The notes under the pieces: generated by a model
Database searches by the model: none
What the model was told of the DNA's origin: nothing
What the model saw: the letters and a program-made list of their open reading frames with translations, nothing else
From: Karalla daura
Lineage: Eukaryota > Chordata > Actinopteri > Chaetodontiformes > Leiognathidae
Length of the DNA stretch: 64,000 bases
Direction of reading: 5' to 3'
NCBI GenBank assembly: GCA_029224185.1
Contig: CM055196.1
Location: 19,928,509-19,992,508 of the forward strand
Shown: one piece after another, positions 47,471 through 59,124 of the stretch
Layout: every line of letters begins with the position of its first letter
Position numbering within the stretch: position 1 is the first letter of the stretch
Program-made: the position numbers and the translations under genes

Positions 47471-48573
47471 TGCCAGTGTCAGGGTTTCAGTTCTTCAGTT
47501 AAGAAACTGATTGAAATCTTAATTGAATAGTTTCTCTTTCCATCTGAGCTTGTTGGAGGAAGGGCACAGTGGCACCGTGTGAATCCTGGACCCTGGAATT
47601 GATCCAATCAAAAGCCTGAGCAAATCAATCAGATCCTCCTGTTTCACCTGGTAAACTGTCACATTACTGATGCTGTGGCCGCTCTGCAGTGTGTCTGGGC
47701 CGTATAGATCCCTCTCAAAGTGCTGATGCTGAAGGATCTGTATCACACCTCTCACCTGGTGCGTACTGGGTCCTCTCCAACTCCTGTACAGAGCCGGAGG
47801 ATTGATGGCTTCACAGCTGAAATGTTTGCCAGGACGTAAAGTTTTATCAGGTTCTATCGCTGGCTGTTGCTGCAGCACTCGAGGGTGTAGTTGTGTTGAC
47901 TTTGTTTTTGAGTGTTTGTGTGTGTGTGTGTGTTCTGAAGGTGGTGAGAGTTTGTGGTCGCCCTGCGAAGGAAGTGGAGAGAACTGTGTGTTGGCACAGC
48001 TAATCTGACGCAGATAAAAAGCCATGAGCAAACTTTAGAAGGAGTTTTGCGTCACATTGAGAAAAGAAAAAGAAAAGCATCTTTACGTGTTTTTTCCTCT
48101 ATCTTCTATCTTGCTCAATTTATTTGCTTTGTTTCCTGTGAGCGAAGCACTGCAGCCGGCTCAGAGGAGCAGGCTTCCTCTCTATTACCCAATCCCATCC
48201 ATGCTTGATTTATTGATGAAGAAGATATCGTCCCTCCTGTTGCTGGAGCGGATCCACACACGCGTCTTCTCCATTATTCATCTCTGTGTGTTCATGTGTG
48301 TTAAAATTCACACACTTGGAGCTGTGTTTGTCTGTGTGTCTGATCTCATGTAAGCGGCCCACGAGACATGGGAATATGCCGCATGGTGTGCGTGCAAGGG
48401 TTTGATGATGGATGTGTGTGTGTGTGTGCGTATGTGTGTGTGACTACCTTCTGTCCCGCCCTGTTTTGAAACCTGCCCTCGGGCTCATCCTTGTGGGAGA
48501 TGCGTTTGGCTTAATGGCTGCATTCTTGGGACTAAATGGAGTGTACATAATCCACATCATTGATATCCCCACA

Positions 48574-48579
<6 letters not shown>

Positions 48580-48642
<63 letters not shown>
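48580..48642. repeat. (CA)n microsatellite
   Basis: About 31 CA units, followed by CTGACACACACTGACAC and ATAC repeats. A shorter TG tract at 48412-48442 faces it. Confidence 0.9.
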
Positions 48643-48644
<2 letters not shown>

Positions 48645-49016
48645 ACACACACTGACACACATACATACATACATATCCTTGTGCCAGGCTCATGTCTTCC
48701 CCCCCCAGGGGCCCTCAGCGTTGGTAGCAGACTGGTGGCCGACGCTACACTCGGGGTCCTTCGTCTTTGAAATGTCACTACCACGATCTGACTGTTAATG
48801 CCCCGGTCGGAAATGAAGGTTTTATTTCTGCATCTGAAACCTCCACTGACATCACCATCGGGCGCTATTTGGCAGGAACCGCTGTGGAATCTGAAACAGC
48901 TCTTCTTCTTTCTTTTTGTTCTTTTTTTCCCCTCCTTTCTCTGCCTTTTCTATTTTTTCTTTTTTAATTCCGTCTGACGGAAAACAGACATTTGGTCTGC
49001 AGGCGACACAAGGCGT

Positions 49017-49034
49017 GGGGGGGGGGGGGGGGGG
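49017..49034. repeat. Poly-G run followed by GGAGA repeat
   Basis: Eighteen G then GAGGGAGAGGGA-type purine repeat to about 49055. It has G-quadruplex potential. Confidence 0.85.
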
Positions 49035-51235
49035 AGGAGAGGGAGAGGGAGAGGGGCGGGTTAGAAAACATCCTCCCGAGTTGTGTGGAGGGTCAGCCCC
49101 GGTCTGGAGCTGGATCTGAGCAGAGGCTGCGGCTGCTTGCCTGTTCCCGTGATATAATCCCGCAGGATTCAGCTGCTCTGTGTGACGGTCATATCTAATC
49201 TGAGCAGGGCTGGACCGGGACGGCGGCGGAGGCAGGGTAGGCTGAGCCGGGGCTGTTGCCATGGTGACGCCGGACCAGGGATAATCATTGGGCCGGGCGT
49301 CTGGTTTCAGGAAAAGCGAGAGTGGGGATGTTGCAGTAGCTTAGGGAATTTCAGTGCGAGTGCTGATATGAGAACTCATTAACTGAACCGTCCTGCAGCT
49401 CTACGAATTCCTCGCGAATCGCAAAGGAAAATAGTTGATCTTTTGGGTTTTTCTGTAAGGGGCCAGAATGGGCGGAGCTCGGAGCATGGCTCTGTTTCAC
49501 ACTGAGAAACCGCTGCTTCTATCTGGACCTGAGACGTTCAATTAATAAAAATTATACATTGTATATCAATTTTGCAAATAGTTTTTATTCTGTGAATCAG
49601 CAAAATTACAGGCAGCATCACTCTCTGGTTTTGTGCAATTTAGTGAAATTGTCTTTTACATAATCCTGCAAACAAACCAACAGACTGTTCATTTTATGAA
49701 CAAAACAGGCAAAGTTTGCTACAAAACGGAAAACTACTAAAAACTTTCAGCCTTTTTGCATCTCATTTAGCAGCATGTAAAGAGGCACATGAGCATTTTC
49801 CTTGTTATTGAGCTGTGGCAGTAGAGTTAATCCCAGTGTGTTGGAGGAATGTGTTAGAGTGTCCTGTTGAGGTAAGACCCTGATTTATGACCCTGTTTGG
49901 ACTCCTGTTTTGTCAGAGATCCTTTTGTGATTCCCCTCTGAGCCTCCGGGGTCAGAACACAACACCGGTCGCGTCTCTCTCCTAGCGCCTCACCCAATTT
50001 CCAGTGATAGAAAGCAGCAGAGCGTTCACTGCCAGGGGTCCTCACTTAATAACATAATCACACCATTGCAAAGGGGAGACTATTGAGAGAATTACTGCCT
50101 GCTGCAGTTCTGTCGTGCAGGACCTGAAGCTGCTCTGGATGAACTGGTTGTACAGTGGAATTAAGCCAAAGTATCAGGGACTGGATTCTCACGTTTTCTA
50201 CAAGCTTTGAGTTGTTTGTTCCACATCCAGGATAAGTGGTACTAAAATGTTTTGAAACCCAAGTAATTCTGGATTTGTGTGATGTCCCTGGCTTAAAAGG
50301 CTTTTCTGGAAAGGTTTTTGGTGTTTAAATGTGAATATTCATTGCTTTTCCCAGTTTGCTATGATGGACTCAAACACAAAGAGAATCTGTCTTCGAATTT
50401 TGTCCTTATTTTGTTGTGTGGACCCATTTTAACTGTATATTATTTATGAAAAGGGCCGCTCAGAAAAGCCTCAGTCATTGAGTGATAAACGCCCTCCGAT
50501 TCCCTCAGCTGCTTCACAATAAAAGCCTCCCGCTGATTCACTAGTGGAAAGCTTTTTAGGCTGGTAACGTCAGGAATCCACCGCCTCAGAAATGCTCATT
50601 CGAGCCCGTGCAAACGCTGCCGTGGAAGTAGAAGTGCATTTGGCTGATGGAGGGAGGGAGGCAGGGAGGAGGGAGGGAGGGTGGAGGTATTCACATTACT
50701 CCACATTAGAACTCGTCTGGCTCAGGTCTGAACCTTGTGACAAAGCCTGCAGAGCAGCCGTCATTACCCACAGTTTCATCTCCGGCCTGCACTTGACGTT
50801 TGAGCCCTGATGTGGGTTTTTTGTCCCCTCCCCATTTACGTGGGTCAAGAATGCTCTTGGGTAACAGTAACCGTCCTACGTGCTCAGACTCTCAGGTTTC
50901 TGAGCGCTCCGTGCTCACGTAAGCCAGGACCGGTGCAAGTGTAAGAGGAGGACCTGCTGTGTTTTCACTGGCGCACGTTTCCAAACCGACCATCGCAGGA
51001 AGTGAGTCGCGTGGAGGCGGCCCGCAGCTGAGTCCTCAGAGGTGGAAGTGAAAGCGTCCGCGGAGCCGCGTCGCCTCTTATCGTGTTGTGTTTCACCAGA
51101 GCGAAAAGAGGACCTTGAAATGTCTTCCTCTTTCCCTAATTGGAGACTCATTTCCGTTTGGATTTCAGGGAAGGAGGGAGGCGCGCTAATGTAACCGAAT
51201 GAAAACTGAGACGCGAGATAAAACTCTATCGCCCG

Positions 51236-51268
<33 letters not shown>

Positions 51269-54200
51269 GAGAACAGAATGGAAAGCAAAGGGAGCAAGAT
51301 GTTGTGAGAGGTTGCCAGTAAACATACAGCAGCATTGTTATTGCGGCCCGCCTGCTCAGATCTGCTGAAACACGAGGTCTGGAACACACGATGGGTGTGG
51401 CCGAGGCAAACAATACAAGCTTTTCCTCCGTTAAAAAAAACAAAACAAAAAAAAGCAAAAAAACAAATCAAAATGTCAAACAGACGTCTCCTGGTAACAG
51501 TTAGAAGCGGTCTCATCACGTAACAGTAATCACTTTCCTTTTTAATGAAACACCTCATTTACTGCCAGATCTCACAGAAGAAGAAGTGGCTGCTGGACCC
51601 GGTCGTACATGTTGTCACCTTGCGTGCAGAGCTGATTCGGCGGTCAGAGGTCAAGGCTGAGATCTTTTCCACCTCAGTGTTCGACCAAGGTGTTTACAAG
51701 GCTGTAAACGGAGCCGGTCGGGCCGCATTCTTCTTATTTTTATGCAGTGATCTCAGGTTTTTTTGGAAGGCTCCGGCCTTCTCCCCTCCCCTCCCCTCAC
51801 CTCAGACCTTGAATGTTATTGTTTGTGTAATATTTGTCTCAGTGCTTGGAATATTTGTGTCTCTTCCTTAAGCAGAATCTTCTGTCTGAGTTGCTCAGTG
51901 GAGTGCTCATTACTCTGCCATGTAGTAGTCAGCGGTGACCTTGGAGACATCCTCTCCGGCCATGGGGGAACATATTTGTTCCTCTTCCTGCCACTGCTGA
52001 TCAACCATAGTGTTGCCATAGTTGGTCCCATGACTCACTGTGACGAGGGGTCCACCCTCCAGCCTCTCGTCCTCTTCATCAGTTGTTTCCTCTCACGGAC
52101 ATAATGACTAGAGGAATGTGTATGCCCGTCCTGTTCTCTGATCTTTGCTCAAATCTGCTATTTTCATCTCGGGCTACATGAAAGACAAGAGACAAATATG
52201 AAAGACGACAATGGAATGAGTGAGTATCGTCTAATAATGAACCCATCAGACGTCCAGATTTTATTTTAGTCCTGGCAGAGTAGGTTGCAGCAAGAGAAGG
52301 GCCTGATCCGATCCAGGGTCTGTATCAGGGCTGATTTTACCTGTTTGCTTATTATATATCATCAATTTTATATATCAGCAGCATAGTTTATTTCAGTCTC
52401 ATGATGTAACATTAGACATGACAATAAAAATGATAATGAATCGGTTTCAGCCCCGGATCCTCATCAGTATTGTCATCCAGGATCAGATTAGAACATAAAT
52501 AGTGAGTTGCTCGTTCTGTCCATATTGACTCTATGGTGTCCAGAGACCAGTTCCTGAACGCTTACAGCTGCATTTAAAAGCAGCATCTTGGGTTTCTGGG
52601 GTCTCCAGGAGATGCAGATCGCATTTTAAATTCATGCAAAGCCGCAGTAAGGTTTGCTAGCGCAGTGCGAAGCTCAGGCCAGTTTTGACTCACGTCAGCC
52701 GTGAAATGGAATATCAAAAAATGAAATTATATGAAGAAAAAAAAAACCCTCCTCCTGCCTCTTTTCTTGCTTGTTTGCCTCCTAACTGGATAATGAGGTA
52801 ATCGCGGCCCGTTAGAGTGCAAACACAGGTCCGGGCTGCTGCAGAGCGCTCGCTGCAAATCGTTTCGTGATTTTTTTTTTTTTTTTTGGCGTCAGCGCCG
52901 AGAAGAACTATAGCAAGACTGTGTCTCGCTTGTTTGCGTATGTAGGTCATGTGGAGGCATCTGTGTTAAACTGAGGGCGGTTGAAAACTTAGCAGCGCGT
53001 TAGAGCCACGGTCAGGGTACAGCAGAGGTCGGGGAAAGATTGTGGTTTTTCTTTTTTTTTTTAGCATTAGTCGAGCAGCTGAAGCCCACACGCTGCTTGA
53101 GCCTGTTCGCCTCCCTGGCTGCATAAAGGCTTCACTCAGATGCTTTTTGTGCTTTTTGTTGTGGTGACACGTTGCGGCATTTCTCGCTCCCATAATCAAT
53201 GTCTCAAGCGTTTACACCGCTCTTCCAGTTTAACAAGCTGAGAAGATTAAACTCTTTTCTACAGCAGTGGGGAAAGTTCTTATTTGTTGGATAAGTCCTG
53301 TGTTGGTTTTGTCTCTTCAGTGGAATTTGTTGTTAAAGTGAAAAAGCCGAGTGATGCCAGTCTTATCCTTTTATGGTGAAAAACGCTGCTGGGAGAGAAT
53401 AAAAGCCTGAGAGGGACGGTGAGGAAGGCGTTTGCCAGCAGACGGCATGTCATTTTAGGTTCCAGGCGCAGGAAGTTTAAGAGGCCGGGCCCAAAATGTG
53501 GCTGCAGACACGCAATCCGACATCTCCTCTGCTGATTGTCAAATACCGTCCCTCGTTTCAAAGACGTGCCACTGGTAATTCTTGTGGCAACCCTGGTTTT
53601 GTTTGCCTTCTCCTCATTCTGGCCGCTGTAACGCCACCATGTGTCATGTTTCAGGCCACATTTATTGAAGTGTTGCAGACCTCTTTGCCTCAAAGCCGTG
53701 GCTCCGTCCAGCTGCTTTTATGTCATTTTACATTCTGAAACGCGAGCGAACGCATACATGCACGCATGCCTGCACACATGAGTTGTTGACCTGTTTTGCG
53801 CGGTGTAGACGTGGTGGCCTGTTGACGCGAAGCGGAGGTGGCAGAGTGCAGGGCGTGAAATGCTCAGAGTGAAATATCTGCTTTACGTCTCGCTGCCTTG
53901 TCCACGGCCGCTCATGATGGACACTCTGCGAATGTCACAAAAATCCTGTGGTGGAGAGAGAGAGAGAGAGAACCGGGCTTTGCATCTACATCAAAAAGAA
54001 TGTAATCCCCTGTTCTCCATGCAAAAACATGCACACGTCCTGCCGGTCGGGACACGTTTGGTTCTTCCTGGTCCAGCGCTGCGAGGGCCGTTATTAGGGC
54101 CAGACTTGCCTGGCTTTGATCTTCCCCAAAACGCGGCACCATTCATTACGGCTGAGGAATTATGCATGGAGATGTGTCAGTCTGCTAGCATTACTCAGCC

Positions 54201-54394
54201 CTGAGTCTTTGAGGGTCTGATTGGAAAAGAAAGGGAGAAGAAGGAGTTTTAAATTGAGGGTTAAATGAGGATCACGATCTGTGTGGGTATTTAATTGTAA
54301 CTGACGTTTTCTTTCTCGGGCCTTTTTGCACAGATCATGGAACAAGGGCTTGCTGTTCCTCTTCAGTCGATTGAAATGTATCACTTTGAACAAG

Positions 54395-54722
54395 AAGCAC
54401 CTGGGTTCAAATCCCGGTTGGAAGCATTTCCATATAGAGTAAAGTTTTCACAGAATGTGATGAATATAATAAGACAACATCAATAAAATGGTTAGCGCTG
54501 TCTCCAAATATCAAGAAAGTACTGGGTTTTTTGTGCGTGCAAATTCTCAGTTGGTCCATAGAGGTTTCCTTAGGTACAAAGAGCCCCAAAACTTATATGT
54601 GAATGTAAAATGGTGTGTCAGCGGTGTTTTCCTAGCTTTCCCCGAATGTAAGCTGGGATCAGCTCCAGCAGAGCCCCAGGACATTAAGGTACTTAGCGGG
54701 AAAGATAATGGATGGATGTTGC
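54395..54722 (+). mobile_element. SINE-type repeats, two degenerate copies or one split copy
   Basis: A B-box-like GGGTTCAAATCCCGGTTGGA at about 54403 is followed by decayed sequence. A second head, ATGGTTAGCGCTGTC, begins at 54488. The tail reads AGCTGGGATCAGCTCCAGCA then GATAATGGATGGATG. The B-box is what a tRNA scanner would flag, but no cloverleaf surrounds it. Confidence 0.5.
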
Positions 54723-57358
54723 ACTTCAATTGATGGAAATATATCGCATCAATATCAAATGATTCAGCCTAACCCGCACTGCCCTCTTGATGTTTGCAGC
54801 ATTGTAGCAGCGGAAAGACAGACTTCATCCCATCATTGATTACTCGAAAATGAAAAATGTGGAAATCTAATGCACAAAACGCAGCGGCTCGTATTGATCC
54901 TCTTCCTGCAAATCCCTGCATCGAACCGCTGGACCAAACGGGAAAACAGAGGTGGGGAAACTGGAGGATCAATGCAGCTGATGGAGCCATTAGCGTCTGA
55001 GCGACCCTGGCCAGCTCCGGCTGGTTGGTGTGGCGCTGTCGGGGGAGCGGGGGCTGTTGATGTTGGGCGACTGTGCCGCGGTTACCGAGGAAGGCTGATG
55101 GTACCTCTGCGGTCGCTCTGTTGACATTTCAGACACAGGTTTTCCGAGGCGAGCCAGCGCGTCTTTAAGCATGTCTGTTGTTGCTGCCCGCCTTATTAAC
55201 TTCTACTCTTTCATTTTCCACTGTTCTGCGGTGTCCGGTAGTTACTCGGCAATAGCTGCTCGGGATTGTGTTCGGCTGACCGCACCTTTGTGAGCCAAAG
55301 CTGTGGGCAGATCATCTCTTATTCTGAGCAAAGCTGCTTTAATGCAAACACACTCGGGGGGTGTTTCTGTTGGCCTCGCTCGGGCTCTAGGAGAGAAACG
55401 CAGGCCCAACTTGTCCTTGGCTCCGACTCATCTTCTTTTCTCAACAGTAACAGTAAGAGGGGATTGTGAGGGGGGTGGGGTCATTAATAAAAGCAGCTGT
55501 TGTGTTAGGTTTTGCACTGACTGTTGCATATCAGGCTATTTTTGTACATCTGTGTATCTCATGGGTTAGTGTGGTGGTTACAATCCAAAATGTCATAAAA
55601 CATGGCACAAAAGGTAACCACCTGGTCCACGTGTGTGTGACCAGGAGATGAGGTTAACTTTGTGATTTCTTCAACATGGATGGGTGGGTGAGCAAAGACA
55701 AGCCAATTCTTCGACACTTCATTTGGTTTTTGCAGAGTTTGCAGAGCTTTTTGCACAGTTTACATATTCAGAGCGGTTGTGACGCTGCATTTCATGAGAA
55801 AAGCAGGTCATGGGCCTCAAGCTTCATAGCAGCACAGTTCCTCTTTAGCATTAATGTCTCTGACAGAAGCCTGACCCAAAATGAATGTTTGTCATCTGTG
55901 CAATAAGTCTGATTCAACTGGGATGATCTATTGCTGCCACACATTCAGCAAATCAGCAAGTTCTGCGGAAAGTCGGACTCAGCTGCAAACAAAACCTCTT
56001 TCAGCTGTTCTGCTCGGCTACAAAAGGAATAATTCATTTTCCCTCGACCCATCAGAATTGTATCATCGGTTTAGTGCTGATGGTCTGTCACAGTTTGAAT
56101 TATTGACTTTGAATCACAGAGTTTCCATCAGACCGCTGCGCGATATTTTGGGATCGTGTAATTTGGTTTCGACCTTATTCAATATTATAGTTTTGGCCTT
56201 AATGATAGCGGTTTTGTGGAAGCCATAAGGAGAGACGGAGCTGTTTCACGTCTGACTCAGAGCACCAAACCAGACACAGGACAGGTTTGGTGAATTTTTA
56301 TTGTGTTTTGTTATGGGTGAGTTAAATTCACATGCAATTGAAATTGCAGCAGTCTGGTAAAAGACTGACTTTAAGTCAAAGGTTTCTGTGTAATGAGGAA
56401 AACGGGTGGGAGAATACAGTACTTCCTTCTTTTTTGTGAGTTTATCTTCTTTTTGTGAGTTTATCTGTTTGTCCATAAAAAGCAAACAGCATTTGTCAAA
56501 GGTCACTAATTGCCAGAAAAAAGGCAGCTTTGCTCTCATAGTATCACGTGTTTGTGCAAGACATATTGAGCTGATATACAGTATACTTCCTGGTTATATT
56601 CATTATGTTCATGTTCATGTCTTGCTGTTTTTTCTAGCCCTGTCTCACACTTTCCAACCAAAAGAAACATTAACCCTGTTTAACACTGCAACTGCCAGAC
56701 AGTGACCCGATGTTTGCATTGTTCCCTTTAAACAACACGCAGAGGAGAAGCGAAGCGGGCAGACGGGAACTGTCGGTTTTGTTCCTCAGGCAGAAGGTCT
56801 GCAGGACACAGCCGCCTCCCCGCAGGCCAGGTCCACATTGTCTCTGTGCTCGTGGGCTCGGATCAATAACCACTCGCTGTTCATCACGCACAGCGTCATC
56901 TGCGTCTCCCGGGAGCCTGGGCTAGCTGCAGCCTGAAAAAAACCCAAAAAAAGCAGAGCCAGTTTAGAAAAAAACAAAAAAACTTGTTCTTCTGTTTGTG
57001 CAGGGCAGGTTACTCATTCAGTGGCTGACGTGTCTGCGATTAAATATTATTATTAACTGTTAAGGCTGTTGGCACAGTAAGGCTCTGCTCGAAATAACAT
57101 GCGTTTCGTCACAAGAAGAGCTACGGAGGAAAAGGCGGGAAAGCTGCTTTAACTACAGCAGGATCTGCGGCTTAAAAGCAGGATTTGAAGGCGGCCGAGA
57201 GCAGACGGAAGAGAGAGATTTGGTTATAAAAACAGTCTCGGTGTCCTGTAGAGCCCGAAGAAACAACAGCGCAACAGTGACGCAACCAGTAAAACGCAGG
57301 AACAAACACGTTGAGCCGATAAAAGACGCACGCGGCGCTAATTGACCTCAAACCGCCC

Positions 57359-57372
57359 GTAACCATGGCAAC
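57359..57372. promoter_or_regulatory. RFX X-box motif
   Basis: GTAACCATGGCAAC fits the X-box consensus GTHNYYATRRNAAC at every position. It is followed by a second half-site-like GGCAAC. Confidence 0.4.
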
Positions 57373-57504
57373 GGCAACGCTCGAGTGATGATGTCTGACT
57401 GTTGAGCTGATTGTAGTGGGGAGAGAGAGTGAGAGAAAGGGGTCTGTAATCAATATAGTTCCCCACGGTGGGCTTTTTCTGACATCGATGCTCCATTAGT
57501 GTGT

Positions 57505-57506
<2 letters not shown>

Positions 57507-57569
<63 letters not shown>
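57507..57569. repeat. (TG)n microsatellite, left arm of an inverted pair
   Basis: About 31 TG units, facing a CA tract at 57682-57741. Confidence 0.95.
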
Positions 57570-57570
<1 letters not shown>

Positions 57571-57681
57571 ACTTCCCTGTGCCAGGAGGAGAGAGGTGCA
57601 GGTCGAGGTGATGTCATCCCCCAGTGGGGAATGTAAGAGTGCAGAGGATGGGGAAGTGGCTCTGCATCGTGTCTTTGACTC

Positions 57682-57687
57682 GCACGC

Positions 57688-57741
<54 letters not shown>
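57682..57741. repeat. (CA)n microsatellite, right arm of an inverted pair
   Basis: About 30 CA units with early CG interruptions, 112 bases after the TG arm. Confidence 0.95.
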
Positions 57742-57747
<6 letters not shown>

Positions 57748-57917
57748 TGTTGACCTTTTAAGGGCATCAGTGCAGGGTGTGTCCACATGTGTGTTAACAG
57801 CACATAGAGACATGAATACTTATTTAAATACACTACTCATGTTGCCCAATTGCATCCTTCCCTCCTCCCCACCCTTCTCTTTTCCCATCCTAGTTATTCC
57901 TCATTCTATTCTCTTCC

Positions 57918-57957
57918 TCTTCCTCCTCCTCCTCCTCCTCCTCCTCCTCCCCCTCCT
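57918..57957. repeat. (CCT)n repeat
   Basis: About twelve CCT/TCC triplets. Confidence 0.85.
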
Positions 57958-58300
57958 CTCTTCTCTGGTTTCTCGTCTCCTCAACGATTCAAATGGGAGC
58001 AAATTAGAGGAGAAGCAGAAACAGTGGCACGGTATAGGAGTCAGTGTGTTAATGTCATTGTGTCGCACAAAGAAGCTGTGTTTTTAGCATCTTTGTCGAT
58101 GCAGAAATAGCAACTCGCACATGCACATTTTCTCTGCTTCGCACACACTCACAGAAACACACACACACACACACACAAAGTGAGCGTTGCAAGGAATGAC
58201 TCGGCACTCTGTCTCAGCGTGCACAAGTTTCTGGCAGATGTTTGTGTCTGTGTGGGCTCAGTTCCTGTGAGCTCTACTGGCCTGCTGGAATTCAGGAATT

Positions 58301-58312
58301 CACACACACACA

Positions 58313-58348
<36 letters not shown>
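58301..58348. repeat. (CA)n microsatellite
   Basis: About 24 CA units with one TA interruption. A shorter CA tract lies at 58157-58178. Confidence 0.9.
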
Positions 58349-58654
58349 AGGCATTTATTATTTAGTGTTTTTCAAAAATATATATTTTAACCTTCAGCTT
58401 CTCAGGGAAAGTTGCCTGAACAGGCTTCCTGTTTTCCAGCTTTCTATGTCACACACACATCCATACTCAGTCAATGCAGCAGCAGCAGCAGCAGCACAGT
58501 CAGACCTGTTTACAGCTCAGTCAGATGATGTTCTTATTGTCTGGTTGGAAAGCCACAGAGGGGACAGGGTTCAGATGTTGTTGGATGATCTAAAACACAT
58601 GTGTCAAACTCATTTTATGTCATTTTATATGGCCCATGAGAGCTTCAAAGGCCC

Positions 58655-58835
58655 ATGATTGTCTGTCCATGCATTATCTTAAGTGCCTTAGACCTAATCG
58701 TGCCTTCACATACACACACACACAAACCATACAGTCTCACACTCACGCCTAGAGACAATTTGGAGTCTCCAATCTACCTACACATGCATATTTTGTACCA
58801 AGGGAGGAAGTAATCCCAGATATTCCCAGATATAT
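58655..58835 (-). mobile_element. SINE-type repeat fragment, reverse orientation
   Basis: The plus strand shows CACGCCTAGAGACAATTTGG, AGTCTCCAATCTACCTACAC, ATGCATATTTTG and AGGGAGGAAG, the antisense order of the family's middle section. It begins after a short CA tract. Confidence 0.5.
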
Positions 58836-59088
58836 TCTTCAGTTCTGCAGAACTGACTGCATGACCTACAGCTTCTTGGATTAAAAGTTTACCAAGTTTC
58901 CAAAGTTTAGAATTGATTTAAAAAGACAAAAAAAAACTTCAATATCCTCTTCACCTAAACAAATCAGGTCAGGGCTGCATGCAAATCATACACACCTTTC
59001 TTAATTTTGGATTCAGGGGATGATGTATGCACACCACAGTAGGTGTGGCGTCCGTCTGAGCCACTGCTTAGGTAGCGTGTGTGTACAA

Positions 59089-59089
<1 letters not shown>

Positions 59090-59122
<33 letters not shown>
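59090..59122. repeat. (TG)n microsatellite
   Basis: About 16 TG units. Further TG-rich patches occur at 59250-59290 and 59434-59468. Confidence 0.9.

Positions 59123-59124
<2 letters not shown>

Noticed and set aside
54395..54430. tRNA gene suggested by GGTTCAAATCC
   Set aside because: Only a B-box-like segment is present. No acceptor stem, A box or cloverleaf pairs around it, and the context is a SINE-type repeat.
57503..58087. Plus-strand open frame of 194 codons
   Set aside because: Built from TG and CA tracts (VCVCVC, HTHTHT) and a CCT repeat, with no protein-like core.
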